Shown one piece after another: positions 42,158 through 50,100 of a stretch of DNA of 52,887 bases. The notes below the pieces were generated by a model, which did no database searches, had not been told where the DNA came from, and saw only the letters and a list, made by a program, of their open reading frames with translations. Numbering within the stretch: the stretch's first letter is position 1; each line of letters opens with the position of its first letter. The stretch is from a virus: IMG/VR virus record IMGVR_UViG_3300042549_005911, positions 1 to 52,887 of that record, one strand, 5' to 3'. The position numbers were made by a program, and so were the translations under genes.

Positions 42158-42186
42158 GGGTAACGCTTTGGCAGGCAAGAAGTCAA
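42158..42186 (-). promoter_or_regulatory. Predicted promoter of the portal gene
   Basis: Minus strand TTGACT (42186-42181), a 17-nt spacer and TTACCC (42163-42158). The -10 box is poor, but the -35 and position match the other predicted promoters. Confidence 0.4.
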
Positions 42187-42193
42187 TGCAGCC

Positions 42194-42222
42194 TTGACTT
42201 TAACATGCGAGCGAGTGGATAA
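42194..42222 (+). promoter_or_regulatory. Predicted promoter of the terminase operon
   Basis: TTGACT (42194-42199), 17 nt, GGATAA (42217-42222); with an 18-nt spacer the -10 would be GATAAA. It is back to back with the portal promoter, making a divergent regulatory region. Confidence 0.6.
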
Positions 42223-42258
42223 ACAACGTTAGTAACGTTTTTTAGGAAGAATCTAATC

Positions 42259-42954
42259 ATGTCAAGCGACAAGGCCGAGAAAGTGACGCCTATTCGCCCC
42301 GATATGAAGGTGCAGCGCAAGCAAAAAGCGCGCAAGTGGAAGTCTGGCGCGAATTGGGACGTTATTGAGCATTACTATAGGATTGGCTGGGCTTTAAGCG
42401 ATTTGGCCCGGCTGCCTGAAGCCAAAGGCGTCACGTCACAAGCCATCTCTAATCGTATTCGGCGTTACAATTGGACGCGAAATTTAGAGCCTCGCGTAGC
42501 TGACGCTGCTCGTGCCATGATGGTCATGGGGATGGACGAAACCGGCAGACCGTCGCCAGAGGCGCTATCCCTTCTGCGGGGCAACAAAGCCCGCGAAGAC
42601 GAAGTAATCCTGTCCTCAGCCGCACAGATCGCAGAGCGCTTGACCACGACGCGCAAACGGTCAAAGCGCCTTGATAGTATTATCGACCGCATTTCCAATC
42701 TGCTTGAGACTGAAATTGAGCATTTGGAGAGTGAAGCACAAACCCGCGAAAATCCCGCCAGTGTGCGTGTGGAACTCAACCGCCTCACCAAGTCAATTGG
42801 CCAGCTTGTCACCGCTGTCTCCAAGGCCAACGAGGAAGAACGCAACGTCCATGACTTGCGCCGTCTCATGAAGCCGAAGGAAGAAATCATGCCGATGATT
42901 GTGAAGAAGCGTGCCGTGCTTGATTCTGAGGATGTATCTGAAGGCGACGAATGA
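42259..42954 (+). CDS. Terminase small subunit
   Basis: A 231-residue DNA-recognition subunit. The N-terminus is basic (KVQRKQKARKWKSG), followed by a helix-turn-helix (YYRIGWALSDLARLPEAKGVTSQAISNRIRRYNW), and then long charged helices suited to ring oligomerisation (SKRLDSIIDRISNLLETEIEHL). The C-terminus is acidic. It precedes and overlaps the large subunit, confirming identity. It would bind the packaging site. Confidence 0.82.
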   Translation: MSSDKAEKVTPIRPDMKVQRKQKARKWKSGANWDVIEHYYRIGWALSDLARLPEAKGVTSQAISNRIRRYNWTRNLEPRVADAARAMMVMGMDETGRPSPEALSLLRGNKAREDEVILSSAAQIAERLTTTRKRSKRLDSIIDRISNLLETEIEHLESEAQTRENPASVRVELNRLTKSIGQLVTAVSKANEEERNVHDLRRLMKPKEEIMPMIVKKRAVLDSEDVSEGDE

Positions 42955-44279
42955 ACGCGATTAACAAACTGACGTGGGAGCCCAATCCCGTTTTAGCGGA
43001 TCGGGCGACAAGCAACCTTGGCCTCATGCCCTGGCAGGCGCATGTTTACCTCCATCCATGCCGTTATCGCGTAGTGGTGGCAGGACGGCGAAGTGGCAAG
43101 TCGTTCCTTAGCAAGCACGAACTATATCGTGCCGCCAATGCTGTCACCAAAGGCCTCGTGGTCTATATTGCGCCGACTTTGAAGATGGCCAAGCAGATCA
43201 TGTGGCGCGAGTTGATGGACAGCATCCCGCCTGAGATGATCTCCGAAATCAATCGTAGCGATATGTCGATTGTATTGAAGAATACAGGCACCATGATCCG
43301 TCTCTTTGGTGCTGAAGTGCCAGACCGCCTGCGAGGTCTGTCTATTTCTTTCGCTATTTTTGATGAAGCTGCCGACATTACTGAAGTGATGTGGACTAAG
43401 ATCGTCCGCCCTGCTTTGGCTGACCAACAGGGCGACGCTTTGTTCCTTGGCACCCCTAAAGTCAGCGCCGGTAGCAAGTGGTTCTATGAAGCCTACTGCG
43501 ACGGCTTAGACCCCGGCAAGAAAAATTGGTTTAGTTATACCATTAAGACCGTGGATGCCGGGATTGTGCCTGCTTCGGAAATCGAAGAAGCACGGCAAAG
43601 CATGAATCCCTACGAGTTCAGGACAGAGTTTGAGGCGTCGTTCGAGTCGCCTACCGGCAAGGTCTATCAGCCTTTCCAACGCAGCACGCATGTCATTTCT
43701 CATATTGATGATGACAAACGGTGCAACCTTCATCTTGGTTTGGACTTTAACCGCTTCCCGATGTCGGGCATCGTTATGGTTAAGTTCCTGAATGCAGAAG
43801 GCGAGGAGTGCTTTTGCGCTATTGACGAAATATTATTGCCGAACGCTACCATCCAACGCTATGCGGACTTACTCTCGGAGCGGTTCAAAGGCAGGAATAT
43901 TACAATCTATCCTGACGCCTCGGGTAATCAGCAGCATACCTCTGCGGGCGGTAATACAAACCATAGCGTGCTGCGGGGCTTGGGCTTCAAACTTGTTATG
44001 CCGCGCAAAAACCCACTCGTCAGTGATCGTATCAATATCGTGAACGGCGCCTTTCTATCAGCCGCCGGTAAGCCACGGTTGTTTGTGCATCCGCGCTGCA
44101 AGGAACTAATTACGTCTTTGGAGAGCCTTGGCTTTGATGATAACGGCAACGTCGCCAAGGTCGCACAAGGCAAATACACTCACTTGCCTGACGCCCTTGG
44201 CTACGCGGTTATGAACTTGTTGCCAATCGTTCGGCGCCGGGTGGGTTCTGGCGTGGTCAAGATGGCGGGGGGTTATTAA
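42951..44279 (+). CDS. terL: Terminase large subunit
   Basis: A 442-residue packaging motor. The ATPase has a Walker A VVAGRRSGKS (42-51), Walker B FAIFDEAAD, and LFLGTPKV as the coupling motif. The RNase H-like nuclease follows with LGLDFNRFPMSG (first Asp), IYPDASGN and the C-terminal THLPDALGYAV. It cuts concatemers and pumps DNA through the portal. The start overlaps the small subunit. Its stop TAA shares TTAA with the convergent gene at 44276. Confidence 0.94.
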   Translation: MNAINKLTWEPNPVLADRATSNLGLMPWQAHVYLHPCRYRVVVAGRRSGKSFLSKHELYRAANAVTKGLVVYIAPTLKMAKQIMWRELMDSIPPEMISEINRSDMSIVLKNTGTMIRLFGAEVPDRLRGLSISFAIFDEAADITEVMWTKIVRPALADQQGDALFLGTPKVSAGSKWFYEAYCDGLDPGKKNWFSYTIKTVDAGIVPASEIEEARQSMNPYEFRTEFEASFESPTGKVYQPFQRSTHVISHIDDDKRCNLHLGLDFNRFPMSGIVMVKFLNAEGEECFCAIDEILLPNATIQRYADLLSERFKGRNITIYPDASGNQQHTSAGGNTNHSVLRGLGFKLVMPRKNPLVSDRINIVNGAFLSAAGKPRLFVHPRCKELITSLESLGFDDNGNVAKVAQGKYTHLPDALGYAVMNLLPIVRRRVGSGVVKMAGGY

Positions 44280-44467
44280 TTGATTTCGTAGGTAGAAAAC
44301 TCGTCCACCCAAACTTGCTTTAGTGATACGCCTTGCAACTCCTTAGGGCATTCAATTCTAACTTCATACCCCGCTTTTGCGGCCCATTCAGCAATAAATT
44401 GACTTCGCCCACTGAGCCGCAGGTCTGCATGGGGTGTGACGATCAAAAATACTTTTGTGCTTTTCAT
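44276..44467 (-). CDS. Small hypothetical protein
   Basis: A 63-residue protein (KVFLIVTPHADLRLSGRSQFIAEWAAKAGYEV, ending EFSTYEIN). No family recognised. It is the most downstream gene of the minus-strand early block and converges on terL with a shared TTAA stop at 44276-44279. Confidence 0.6.
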   Translation of the reverse strand: MKSTKVFLIVTPHADLRLSGRSQFIAEWAAKAGYEVRIECPKELQGVSLKQVWVDEFSTYEIN

Positions 44468-44477
44468 GGATTGTCAT

Positions 44478-44801
44478 TTAGTCGAGCGCGCGGATCGCGG
44501 CGGCAATGCGCGCTGCGGCATGTGCGGCGCCCTCCGATTGGAGGCGCCCCATTTCATCGCCTCCTTGCGTAGCCATGTCGATATCCAGCGCCGCATCGCT
44601 ATGTTCTGATTGTGCGATGGCGAGGGCGCGCTCCCGCTCCTGTGCCGCGATGAGGGGCGCGACGGCGGCGAGGATGAATTCGACCTCATCGCGGCTGGGG
44701 ATATCCAACTCCCCATCGCTGTCAGCCCGCATTTCGGTCATCAGCCGGTTCATGTAGGCGCCAAGAACGGCGCTGTGCATCTCCCCCGTCACCACGCTCA
44801 T
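44478..44801 (-). CDS. Hypothetical protein, Ala-rich helical
   Basis: A 107-residue protein from ATG 44801, in an ATGA overlap with the upstream gene. VLGAYMNRLMTEMRADSDGELDIP is followed by DEVEFILAAVAPLIAAQERERALAIA and a helical C-terminus. No family recognised; likely early. Confidence 0.6.
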   Translation of the reverse strand: MSVVTGEMHSAVLGAYMNRLMTEMRADSDGELDIPSRDEVEFILAAVAPLIAAQERERALAIAQSEHSDAALDIDMATQGGDEMGRLQSEGAAHAAARIAAAIRALD

Positions 44802-45166
44802 CGCCCTGCCTCCCCATTGATGCGGGCGAGGATGGCGCGGGCTTCGTCGTGCATGGCTATTGCGTCGGCATTCCCACTTGTCGCCAACAGCCAAAGCGCA
44901 GGAATAAACCGCTCGATTGCCTCCGCCATCGCCGGGGCTTCTGCAATCAAGCGGGCATCTGCCTCAGAAACGTCGAGGTGGTTGCCAGCCCAATGATTTC
45001 TGTCGATGCTGATAGGTCCGATACTGCGCGGCACACGCCAGATTACGTCGCCAACTTTTAGTTTAGTTCTACCTTTACTGCGTTCATAAGCCACATCATA
45101 AGCGTCAGCTCTGCAACTAAACCAGTCAGTTTTCCAAGGCCCCGGCGTCCAAGCGGTTTTGCTCAT
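44798..45166 (-). CDS. TPGPW-type phage protein
   Basis: A 122-residue protein whose start, SKTAWTPGPWKTDWF, and middle, ARLIAEAPAMAEAIERF, are the signature of a very common small phage/prophage family of unknown function. It overlaps both neighbours by a few bases, in a run of coupled early genes. Confidence 0.75.
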   Translation of the reverse strand: MSKTAWTPGPWKTDWFSCRADAYDVAYERSKGRTKLKVGDVIWRVPRSIGPISIDRNHWAGNHLDVSEADARLIAEAPAMAEAIERFIPALWLLATSGNADAIAMHDEARAILARINGEAGR

Positions 45167-45516
45167 CGCCCTGCCTCCCGGTAGAGGGCCAACGCGGCGC
45201 CAATCTGAGCGCGAACGGCTGGCGTAGTGCCTGACGGGCTGCGTTGGTCGATGTATTCCAATTGCAGATCGGCGTGCTTCAACGCCTCCACCAGTGCGGC
45301 GACGGTGGCGGGCGGTGTGACGGGGGCGAGATAGACTAAGCCCATATGATGAGCTCGTTCTGGGCTCAACTGATCAAGTCCACCATCAGTTTGCCAAAAA
45401 CCGCCACTAAAATTAATCCACAGCATAGGGCCAACGCTGTATGCCCCCTGCACCCAATGCCACCCATCCTTCCCGCGCCATTCCGGCGGTGGCTCGCAGC
45501 GGTTTTCGTCGGCCAT
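45163..45516 (-). CDS. Early protein with C-terminal TPPATVAALVEAL module
   Basis: A 117-residue protein from ATG 45516 (TGATG overlap; the longer frame has no RBS). It opens MADENRCEPPPEW, has Trp-rich WRGKDGWHWVQG and GPMLWINFSGGFWQTDGG, and ends with VTPPATVAALVEALKHADL. The opening and the TPPATVAALV segment recur in the next upstream protein, so these are related modules. Function unknown. Confidence 0.65.
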   Translation of the reverse strand: MADENRCEPPPEWRGKDGWHWVQGAYSVGPMLWINFSGGFWQTDGGLDQLSPERAHHMGLVYLAPVTPPATVAALVEALKHADLQLEYIDQRSPSGTTPAVRAQIGAALALYREAGR

Positions 45517-46103
45517 CACTCCTCCTCCTCCCCGCGATACAGGGCGAGGGCAATGCGGGCGAGGCGGACAGGGCAATCATCGTCGCCGCAGTCGTGCGTG
45601 GCGTGCTGCGTGTCCGCCAGTAAGTCATCCAACGCCACTACCAACGCGGCGACGGTAGCGGGGGGAGTGATGTGGGCGTTTGCTTTCCCCCACATTTCGC
45701 GGATGGCGCGCACGGCATCGCCTGCGCGCACATTACCAAGCACCCGCGCGTCAGGTCGCCAACTCAGAAAGCAGCGGGTCAAAGCTGCCAGCACGGTTTC
45801 GGCGGGGGCGCCGTCTGTGTCGTCTTCCAGCCATGGCTCACTTCGTTTTTCGTCAGTCATGTCTATTCCTGTTTCTTTTGCGCGGGCGAGAGCGTTCCAA
45901 GCCAATTCAAGCACCGCCGATTGATCCGACATTACACTTATATCCTCCAACGCCGCCACCAGCAGGGCCACGGTTCTAGGGGGTGTGATCGCAGATAGGC
46001 GATAACGTATGCCGCGCCATTGGATGCCCGCCGCATCATCAGGGATATGCACTACGTAGTTTAGTTTTCCCTGCGGGGGCTCGCATTTCTTTTCGTCTGT
46101 CAT
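45516..46103 (-). CDS. Early protein formed by internal duplication
   Basis: A 195-residue protein from ATG 46103 (RBS AGGGA; an upstream in-frame ATG is at 46121). It contains two similar halves, each opening MTDEK.(C/S)EP and each carrying a TPP.TV..LV.AL module (ITPPRTVALLVAALED and ITPPATVAALVVALDD). The second half begins at an internal ATG (45860), preceded by the same GGAATAGAC sequence that precedes the first start, so two tandem genes seem to have fused in frame. An internal translation start is possible. Confidence 0.65.
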   Translation of the reverse strand: MTDEKKCEPPQGKLNYVVHIPDDAAGIQWRGIRYRLSAITPPRTVALLVAALEDISVMSDQSAVLELAWNALARAKETGIDMTDEKRSEPWLEDDTDGAPAETVLAALTRCFLSWRPDARVLGNVRAGDAVRAIREMWGKANAHITPPATVAALVVALDDLLADTQHATHDCGDDDCPVRLARIALALYRGEEEE

Positions 46104-46144
46104 GTCTATTCCCTTTTCCATCTACGTTGGCCCTTACGCTACCC

Positions 46145-47008
46145 TCAGAAATCCGGCAGATCAAGCAAAAGAACAAAGTCCCGCAACTCCCGCCCGCTCA
46201 TGCCGAACTTCTCCGCCAAGACCTTTTCGCCTCTCGCTTCTTCAACCATATCAATCCACTGAGTCTTGATATTTGACCGCCGGATAAGGGCCGCAAGCAA
46301 GTCTAGGTCCATGCGTGAAAGCATCTTAGCTTGTTGCTGGTAGTCCTCCCATGCCTCTACGGCGTAGGGGAACAAGGGCCGGATGATATCGAGAATGGCG
46401 TCCGCGTAGTCCCTGATCTCCTTTTGCGCGTGGCTATCCGTCCTGAGCGTCAGGAAGTGCAAAAGGTTATGAAGGTCGATCTTCCAGTAAAGCGAGGAAT
46501 AGGCAGTCAAAGGCAAGGTGATGCGGGCAAGCTCCCGCGCCAAGTCTTCGCCAAGCAGGGCCTTGTAGGATGCGAAGGAATATTCGTTATTAGCCTCAAT
46601 GACGTTGCGAATAGCCTTTTGCTTGTGCAACGGAAATTCGCCTTCCCGCCCTTGCTTGTTGTCTAGCGACTGCGGTGCTAGGTCGCCCAAAGCAGGGGAG
46701 AAAAACATTTCGCGGATTTCGCTGTAGCGGCCCGATTCTTCATTAATCGAAGCCGTACGATGTCGCAGCAACTGGCGCAACACGAAGATCGGAGCGCGGA
46801 TGTGCAACTTGACTTCACACATTTCTAGGGGGCTGGTATGCTTATGGCGCATAAGGTAGCGGATAAGCGCCCGGTCAGTCCTCGTCGCCTTGGTGCCAGT
46901 CTGATAGGATACTCTCGCCGCCTCCACAATGGCAGCATCACTACCCATGTGGTCCACGAGGCCAACGAAACCGTGGTCGTGTATTTTGATATAGTGGTCA
47001 GGTAGCAT
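46145..47008 (-). CDS. thyX: Flavin-dependent thymidylate synthase
   Basis: A 287-residue ThyX, which makes dTMP from dUMP with FAD and methylene-tetrahydrofolate. The diagnostic motif RHRTASINEESGRY (82-95) is intact. The rest is of typical length for ThyX. It complements the dCMP deaminase and dNMP kinase encoded at 35509-36890, giving the phage a dTMP supply. It overlaps the SLOG-type gene upstream on the minus strand. Confidence 0.95.
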   Translation of the reverse strand: MLPDHYIKIHDHGFVGLVDHMGSDAAIVEAARVSYQTGTKATRTDRALIRYLMRHKHTSPLEMCEVKLHIRAPIFVLRQLLRHRTASINEESGRYSEIREMFFSPALGDLAPQSLDNKQGREGEFPLHKQKAIRNVIEANNEYSFASYKALLGEDLARELARITLPLTAYSSLYWKIDLHNLLHFLTLRTDSHAQKEIRDYADAILDIIRPLFPYAVEAWEDYQQQAKMLSRMDLDLLAALIRRSNIKTQWIDMVEEARGEKVLAEKFGMSGRELRDFVLLLDLPDF

Positions 47009-47411
47009 ATCGGATCACATGCCTCGTGCAGAGAGTGAAGCCCTCAAAGGGCGGCTTGTTTTTAGGCGAAAAAGGCTTCCAGACGGGAAGCCCGTAAGTC
47101 TTGGCCTTCTTCGCCATATCATTCGTGCCTCTGGCGCCTGGAAAAACGACGCAGGCATCCGGGCTGCCCTCCGTCAGCATCCTCGTGTTTCGGTCATGCC
47201 CCGCCATAAGTCCGTGGCGTTTCCAGTCAGGCAAGAAGATGACTTGGTGGACGCTATGAAGGCAAGCCCATTGGCCTGCGTGGCTATCCGCGCCTCTGGC
47301 GCCCCCATGAATGAGGACGCCAATGGCGCAGTGCCGGTGCAACTGGCTTAGCACGTCATAGACTAGGGCCGCTTCATCGAAATTTCGCCCGCCGGTTACG
47401 AGTAGGCGCAT
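46998..47411 (-). CDS. DUF2493 / SLOG-family protein
   Basis: A 137-residue Rossmann-like protein from ATG 47411 (a TTG at 47432 overlapping the previous stop is the alternative). It begins MRLLVTGGRNFDEAALVYDVL, continues VLIHGGARGADSHAGQWA and has ACVVFPGARGTNDMAKKAKTYGLPVW. These are the nucleotide-binding loops of the YspA/DUF2493 branch of SLOG proteins, relatives of DprA. Possible roles are nucleotide-derived ligand binding or DNA processing; unproven. It overlaps thyX. Confidence 0.8.
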   Translation of the reverse strand: MRLLVTGGRNFDEAALVYDVLSQLHRHCAIGVLIHGGARGADSHAGQWACLHSVHQVIFLPDWKRHGLMAGHDRNTRMLTEGSPDACVVFPGARGTNDMAKKAKTYGLPVWKPFSPKNKPPFEGFTLCTRHVIRYAT

Positions 47412-47428
47412 TTGGTTGGTGAAGCCGT

Positions 47429-47587
47429 TCAAGTGATCTGCTCCACCCGCCAGCCATCACGCTCAGCGTGTGGCCAACGGTAGTTTTGGTTGGTGCTAGC
47501 TTTGGCGAGTGCGGCGATGATAGCCAAGGGTCGGCTGGGGGCTATAACTTTTTGCACCCCATTGGTTGCGACCCATTGGCTAGCCAT
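47429..47587 (-). CDS. Small hypothetical protein
   Basis: A 52-residue protein from ATG 47587 with AGGA upstream (ASQWVATNGVQKVIAPSRPL, ending ERDGWRVEQIT). Too short for a family call. It overlaps the end of the preceding gene by 8 nt. Confidence 0.5.
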   Translation of the reverse strand: MASQWVATNGVQKVIAPSRPLAIIAALAKASTNQNYRWPHAERDGWRVEQIT

Positions 47588-47783
47588 GCGTTCCGTCCTG
47601 CTTTTGAGTTGAAGCAGGGATGATCTTACGCAGATTGGCAATTGAAGCAAGCGCTACTTTGTCCTGGCTGTGCTTCCGGCTATGCTTCAAGAGCTTGCGG
47701 AGCTTGTTGCGCTCACGCCTGCCTTCTGTCTTGTAAGCCTTGCACTTGGCAGCATTCTTGCCTTTGCTGGAACCTTTGGCCAT
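47580..47783 (-). CDS. Small lysine-rich protein
   Basis: A 67-residue protein, strongly basic (AKGSSKGKNAAKCKAYKTEGRRERNKLRKLLKHSRK). Composition suggests nucleic acid or polyanion binding, but no family is recognised. It follows the integrase gene with an 18-nt gap. Confidence 0.6.
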   Translation of the reverse strand: MAKGSSKGKNAAKCKAYKTEGRRERNKLRKLLKHSRKHSQDKVALASIANLRKIIPASTQKQDGTHG

Positions 47784-47801
47784 CGGTATGAACTCCTTTC
47801 T

Positions 47802-48674
47802 CTAAGCGGCCTTCTCAGCCGCAACTTTCCCATATCGCTCAGGCGCGCATCGCTGCACCACGGCAAGCAAGGTCGCCTCGTCGGTTGCCATGTAGATTGC
47901 CGTTGTGCTGACACTAGCATGGCCTAGCAGGTCCGCCAAGGTCCGAATATCCCCGCCATTTTGGTAGATATGCGTGGCGAAGCTGTGGCGAAGGCTATGG
48001 GGCGAAGCAGTAGAAGGAAGGCCTAGAGCCTCGCGAAGCCGCTGCATGAGGCGGCGCAAGTCGCGGTCAGAGAAGCCTTCAAATAGTAACCCTTCGGGCG
48101 AGCGTAGCCGCCGGTAGGTGTTCACAGCCTGCGCCACAACAGGCAGCAAAGGGACTAGGCGCTCACGTCTGCCTTTGCCTAAGACTCGTATCGCATCGGC
48201 GTCTACGTCTACTGCCGCCGGTAGGCTCAAAGCCTCGGCAGAACGTAGGCCTGCGCCATACAAAAGCAATATAATCGCGCGGTCGCGTGCTACCTTCCAG
48301 GCGTCGCGCTCAGGGGCAGGGCGGGAGGCGAGGCTGATAAGGGCCTCAGTCTGATTGGTGCTGAGGGCCTTGGGCAAGTGCCGTGGCCTGCGAGGGCCTT
48401 GTAGCGTTGCCGCCGTTTTGATGAGGGGCGCCGCCGGTTGGTCGCGCCTTACAAACTTGGCGAAGGTCTTGATAGCCGCAATGTGGCGCAGCTTAGTCGT
48501 GGCCATGCTCTGCGCTTGAGTGGCGAAGAAGCGCCGCAGATCGGCGGGCCTAGCGTCAATCAAAGGCATGGGGTCAAGTGCCGCCTGCGCCGCCTGTAGG
48601 GTCTTGCTGTAGGCCAGCAAGGTCTGCGGGCTATAGTTGCGCGCCCGCAGGTCCGTCAGGAACTCCGAGATCAC
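47802..48674 (-). CDS. Tyrosine recombinase (Xer/phage integrase type)
   Basis: A 290-residue recombinase with an N-terminal SAM-like core-binding domain (EFLTDLRARNYSPQTLLAYSKTL) and a full catalytic set: R144 (GAGLRSAEALSL), K167 (GKGRRERLVPL), H226/R229 (HSLRHSFATH), H252 (LLGHAS) and Y261 (TTAIYMA). The size and the HLPKALS linker are XerC/D-like. It could integrate the phage at an attachment site or at a dif-like site, or resolve multimers of a plasmid-like prophage. No attP was recognised next to it. Confidence 0.93.
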   Translation of the reverse strand: MISEFLTDLRARNYSPQTLLAYSKTLQAAQAALDPMPLIDARPADLRRFFATQAQSMATTKLRHIAAIKTFAKFVRRDQPAAPLIKTAATLQGPRRPRHLPKALSTNQTEALISLASRPAPERDAWKVARDRAIILLLYGAGLRSAEALSLPAAVDVDADAIRVLGKGRRERLVPLLPVVAQAVNTYRRLRSPEGLLFEGFSDRDLRRLMQRLREALGLPSTASPHSLRHSFATHIYQNGGDIRTLADLLGHASVSTTAIYMATDEATLLAVVQRCAPERYGKVAAEKAA

Positions 48675-48676
48675 GG

Positions 48677-48889
48677 CTAGGCCCTGTAGCTATCGTGGCC
48701 GTTTGCCTGCCACGTTGCCCAAAACTGCGCGGGAGTAGTCAGGCGCATGATGTCGCCCATGTGACCAGCGGCGGTATGGAAGCCCCGTGTCACAAGGAAG
48801 TCATGGACCGCCTGCCAAGCAGGCGCCATCTTATGCCGCGACACGCGCAAGTGCTGCGTGGCGCTGATCTGCTTGGCGAGGTCAATCAC
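48677..48889 (-). CDS. Small hypothetical protein upstream of integrase
   Basis: A 70-residue protein (IDLAKQISATQHLRVSRHKM, PAWQAVHDFLVTRGFHTAAG, ending TWQANGHDSYRA). No family recognised. It ends 2 nt before the integrase start and overlaps the next upstream gene by an ATGA. Confidence 0.55.
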   Translation of the reverse strand: MIDLAKQISATQHLRVSRHKMAPAWQAVHDFLVTRGFHTAAGHMGDIMRLTTPAQFWATWQANGHDSYRA

Positions 48890-49098
48890 TGCTTCGGCTC
48901 CTGCAAAAATGTCCGCCGGATGCGTCGAATACCCTTTGTAGCGTGCAACTGGTATTCGACGCCATCGCGCTCGAACGTTGAGATGATCCGCCGGTTACGA
49001 CTTCCACGCAACTGCGCGGAAGCGGGGCCGTGGGTGTGCTTGGTGCGCTTCTCCCATGCGGGGAAGTCGGCTAGGGTAACTGCGGGCTTGGCGGTCAA
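48886..49098 (-). CDS. Small basic hypothetical protein
   Basis: A 70-residue protein (PAVTLADFPAWEKRTKHTHG, RGSRNRRIISTFERDGVEYQLHATKG). The basic middle could bind nucleic acid. It lies 1 nt after the ParB-like gene. Confidence 0.55.
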   Translation of the reverse strand: MTAKPAVTLADFPAWEKRTKHTHGPASAQLRGSRNRRIISTFERDGVEYQLHATKGIRRIRRTFLQEPKQ

Positions 49099-49099
49099 G

Positions 49100-50032
49100 T
49101 TAATCTCCTTCTACGAGAGCCACAGCATGAATGGCGCGGCGGTGAGCGCGTCCAAAGGCTGGATTAGCGTCTTCGTCGTATTCCGGCAAGTGCAAAAGCA
49201 GTTCAGCCAGAACAGACTTCATTTCTTCGTAGAGGGGAAGGGAGGGGGGAGGCGTGCCCTTATCCCGCTTCTTACGCTCGGGCTTGGTGCCGGTTACGAC
49301 TTCAGCCACGGTGCTGGCCGTCGCCTTCTTCTTGCCGCGCGCCTTGGCCGTCTCGGCTGCTACCGTCAGGACTTCCGCCGCCTGTTCATCGCCGCGCTCT
49401 TGAATAGTTTCGAGTGCGAGCGTAGCGGAGACTTGCCCCGTCGCCACAAGTTCAAGGACCGGCTCGGGTGCGGCTTGGAGGTCAATATAGCGGCTGACCT
49501 GTATTGACTGAGCGCCAGTCCGCCGGGCGATCTCCGCTTCTGTCCAGCCTAGGTTCAGGAGGCGCTTGTAGACGGCGCCTTGCTCCAAGGGCGAGAGGCG
49601 CTTGCCGCCGTTTCTGATAATCTGCGAAAGCAGGCGGTCCTTTTCGTCGCTGCCCTTCGGCTCAGTCTTGACGGGGATGGAACGGATTTCCGCCCCGTAA
49701 GTCTCGATTGCTCGAAGCGTAGCAAGCAGCCTGCAATGCCCGTCAGTCAGGACGGGCTTGCCGCCGTCCATGTAAACGGTAAGCGGCTCCTGCACGCCGA
49801 TGGCCGTAATAGACCGGGCCAGTTCATCAACATGCGCCTGATTGTCAGGGTCGCGCATGTCGCGGCTGTTCCAGCCGTCCTTGACCGTGATGTTGTAGGG
49901 ATTGAGCCGAAAGAGGTCGCTGCGGTCAGTGGACAGCGCCTTAAGGCCGCCGGTTCGGCTTTCCGCTTCGGCTTTTAGGGCCTGCGCTGCGGTGCTGGAA
50001 GGGGTGGCGTAGGTGGCAAAATCGAAAGACAT
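49100..50032 (-). CDS. ParB-like nuclease-domain/partition protein
   Basis: A 310-residue protein from ATG 50032; the longer frame to 50098 would run through the promoter. The ParB N-terminal domain is visible: LNPYNITVKDGWNSRDM, HVDELARSITAIGVQEPLTVY, then PVLTDGHCRLLAT (in place of GERR-type motif). A helix-turn-helix follows: LSPLEQGAVYKRLLNLGWTEAEIARRTGAQSIQVSRY. The C-terminus is basic and then helical. In phages such proteins act in partition of plasmid prophages, in regulation, or as CTPase-type DNA clamps. No ParA is present in the window. Confidence 0.85.
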   Translation of the reverse strand: MSFDFATYATPSSTAAQALKAEAESRTGGLKALSTDRSDLFRLNPYNITVKDGWNSRDMRDPDNQAHVDELARSITAIGVQEPLTVYMDGGKPVLTDGHCRLLATLRAIETYGAEIRSIPVKTEPKGSDEKDRLLSQIIRNGGKRLSPLEQGAVYKRLLNLGWTEAEIARRTGAQSIQVSRYIDLQAAPEPVLELVATGQVSATLALETIQERGDEQAAEVLTVAAETAKARGKKKATASTVAEVVTGTKPERKKRDKGTPPPSLPLYEEMKSVLAELLLHLPEYDEDANPAFGRAHRRAIHAVALVEGD

Positions 50033-50069
50033 GGTTTTGGGTTCCTTGCGGGTGTTTGTAGTCGGATCG

Positions 50070-50098
50070 TTTATGCCCGTTTCGGGCGCCTCAGTCAA
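50070..50098 (-). promoter_or_regulatory. Predicted promoter of the ParB-like gene
   Basis: Minus strand TTGACT (50098-50093), a 17-nt spacer and CATAAA (50075-50070), then the recurring leader box TTTGTAGTCGG (plus 50055-50065) before the ATG at 50032. Confidence 0.6.
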
Positions 50099-50100
50099 TA

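Noticed and set aside
47784-47801. Attachment site next to the integrase
   Set aside because: The gap is only 18 bp and no tRNA-like or dif-like core with inverted arms was recognised there or in the neighbouring genes.
48578-49507. 309-aa plus-strand open frame
   Set aside because: Antisense across several coupled early genes and part of the ParB-like gene; no recognisable motif.
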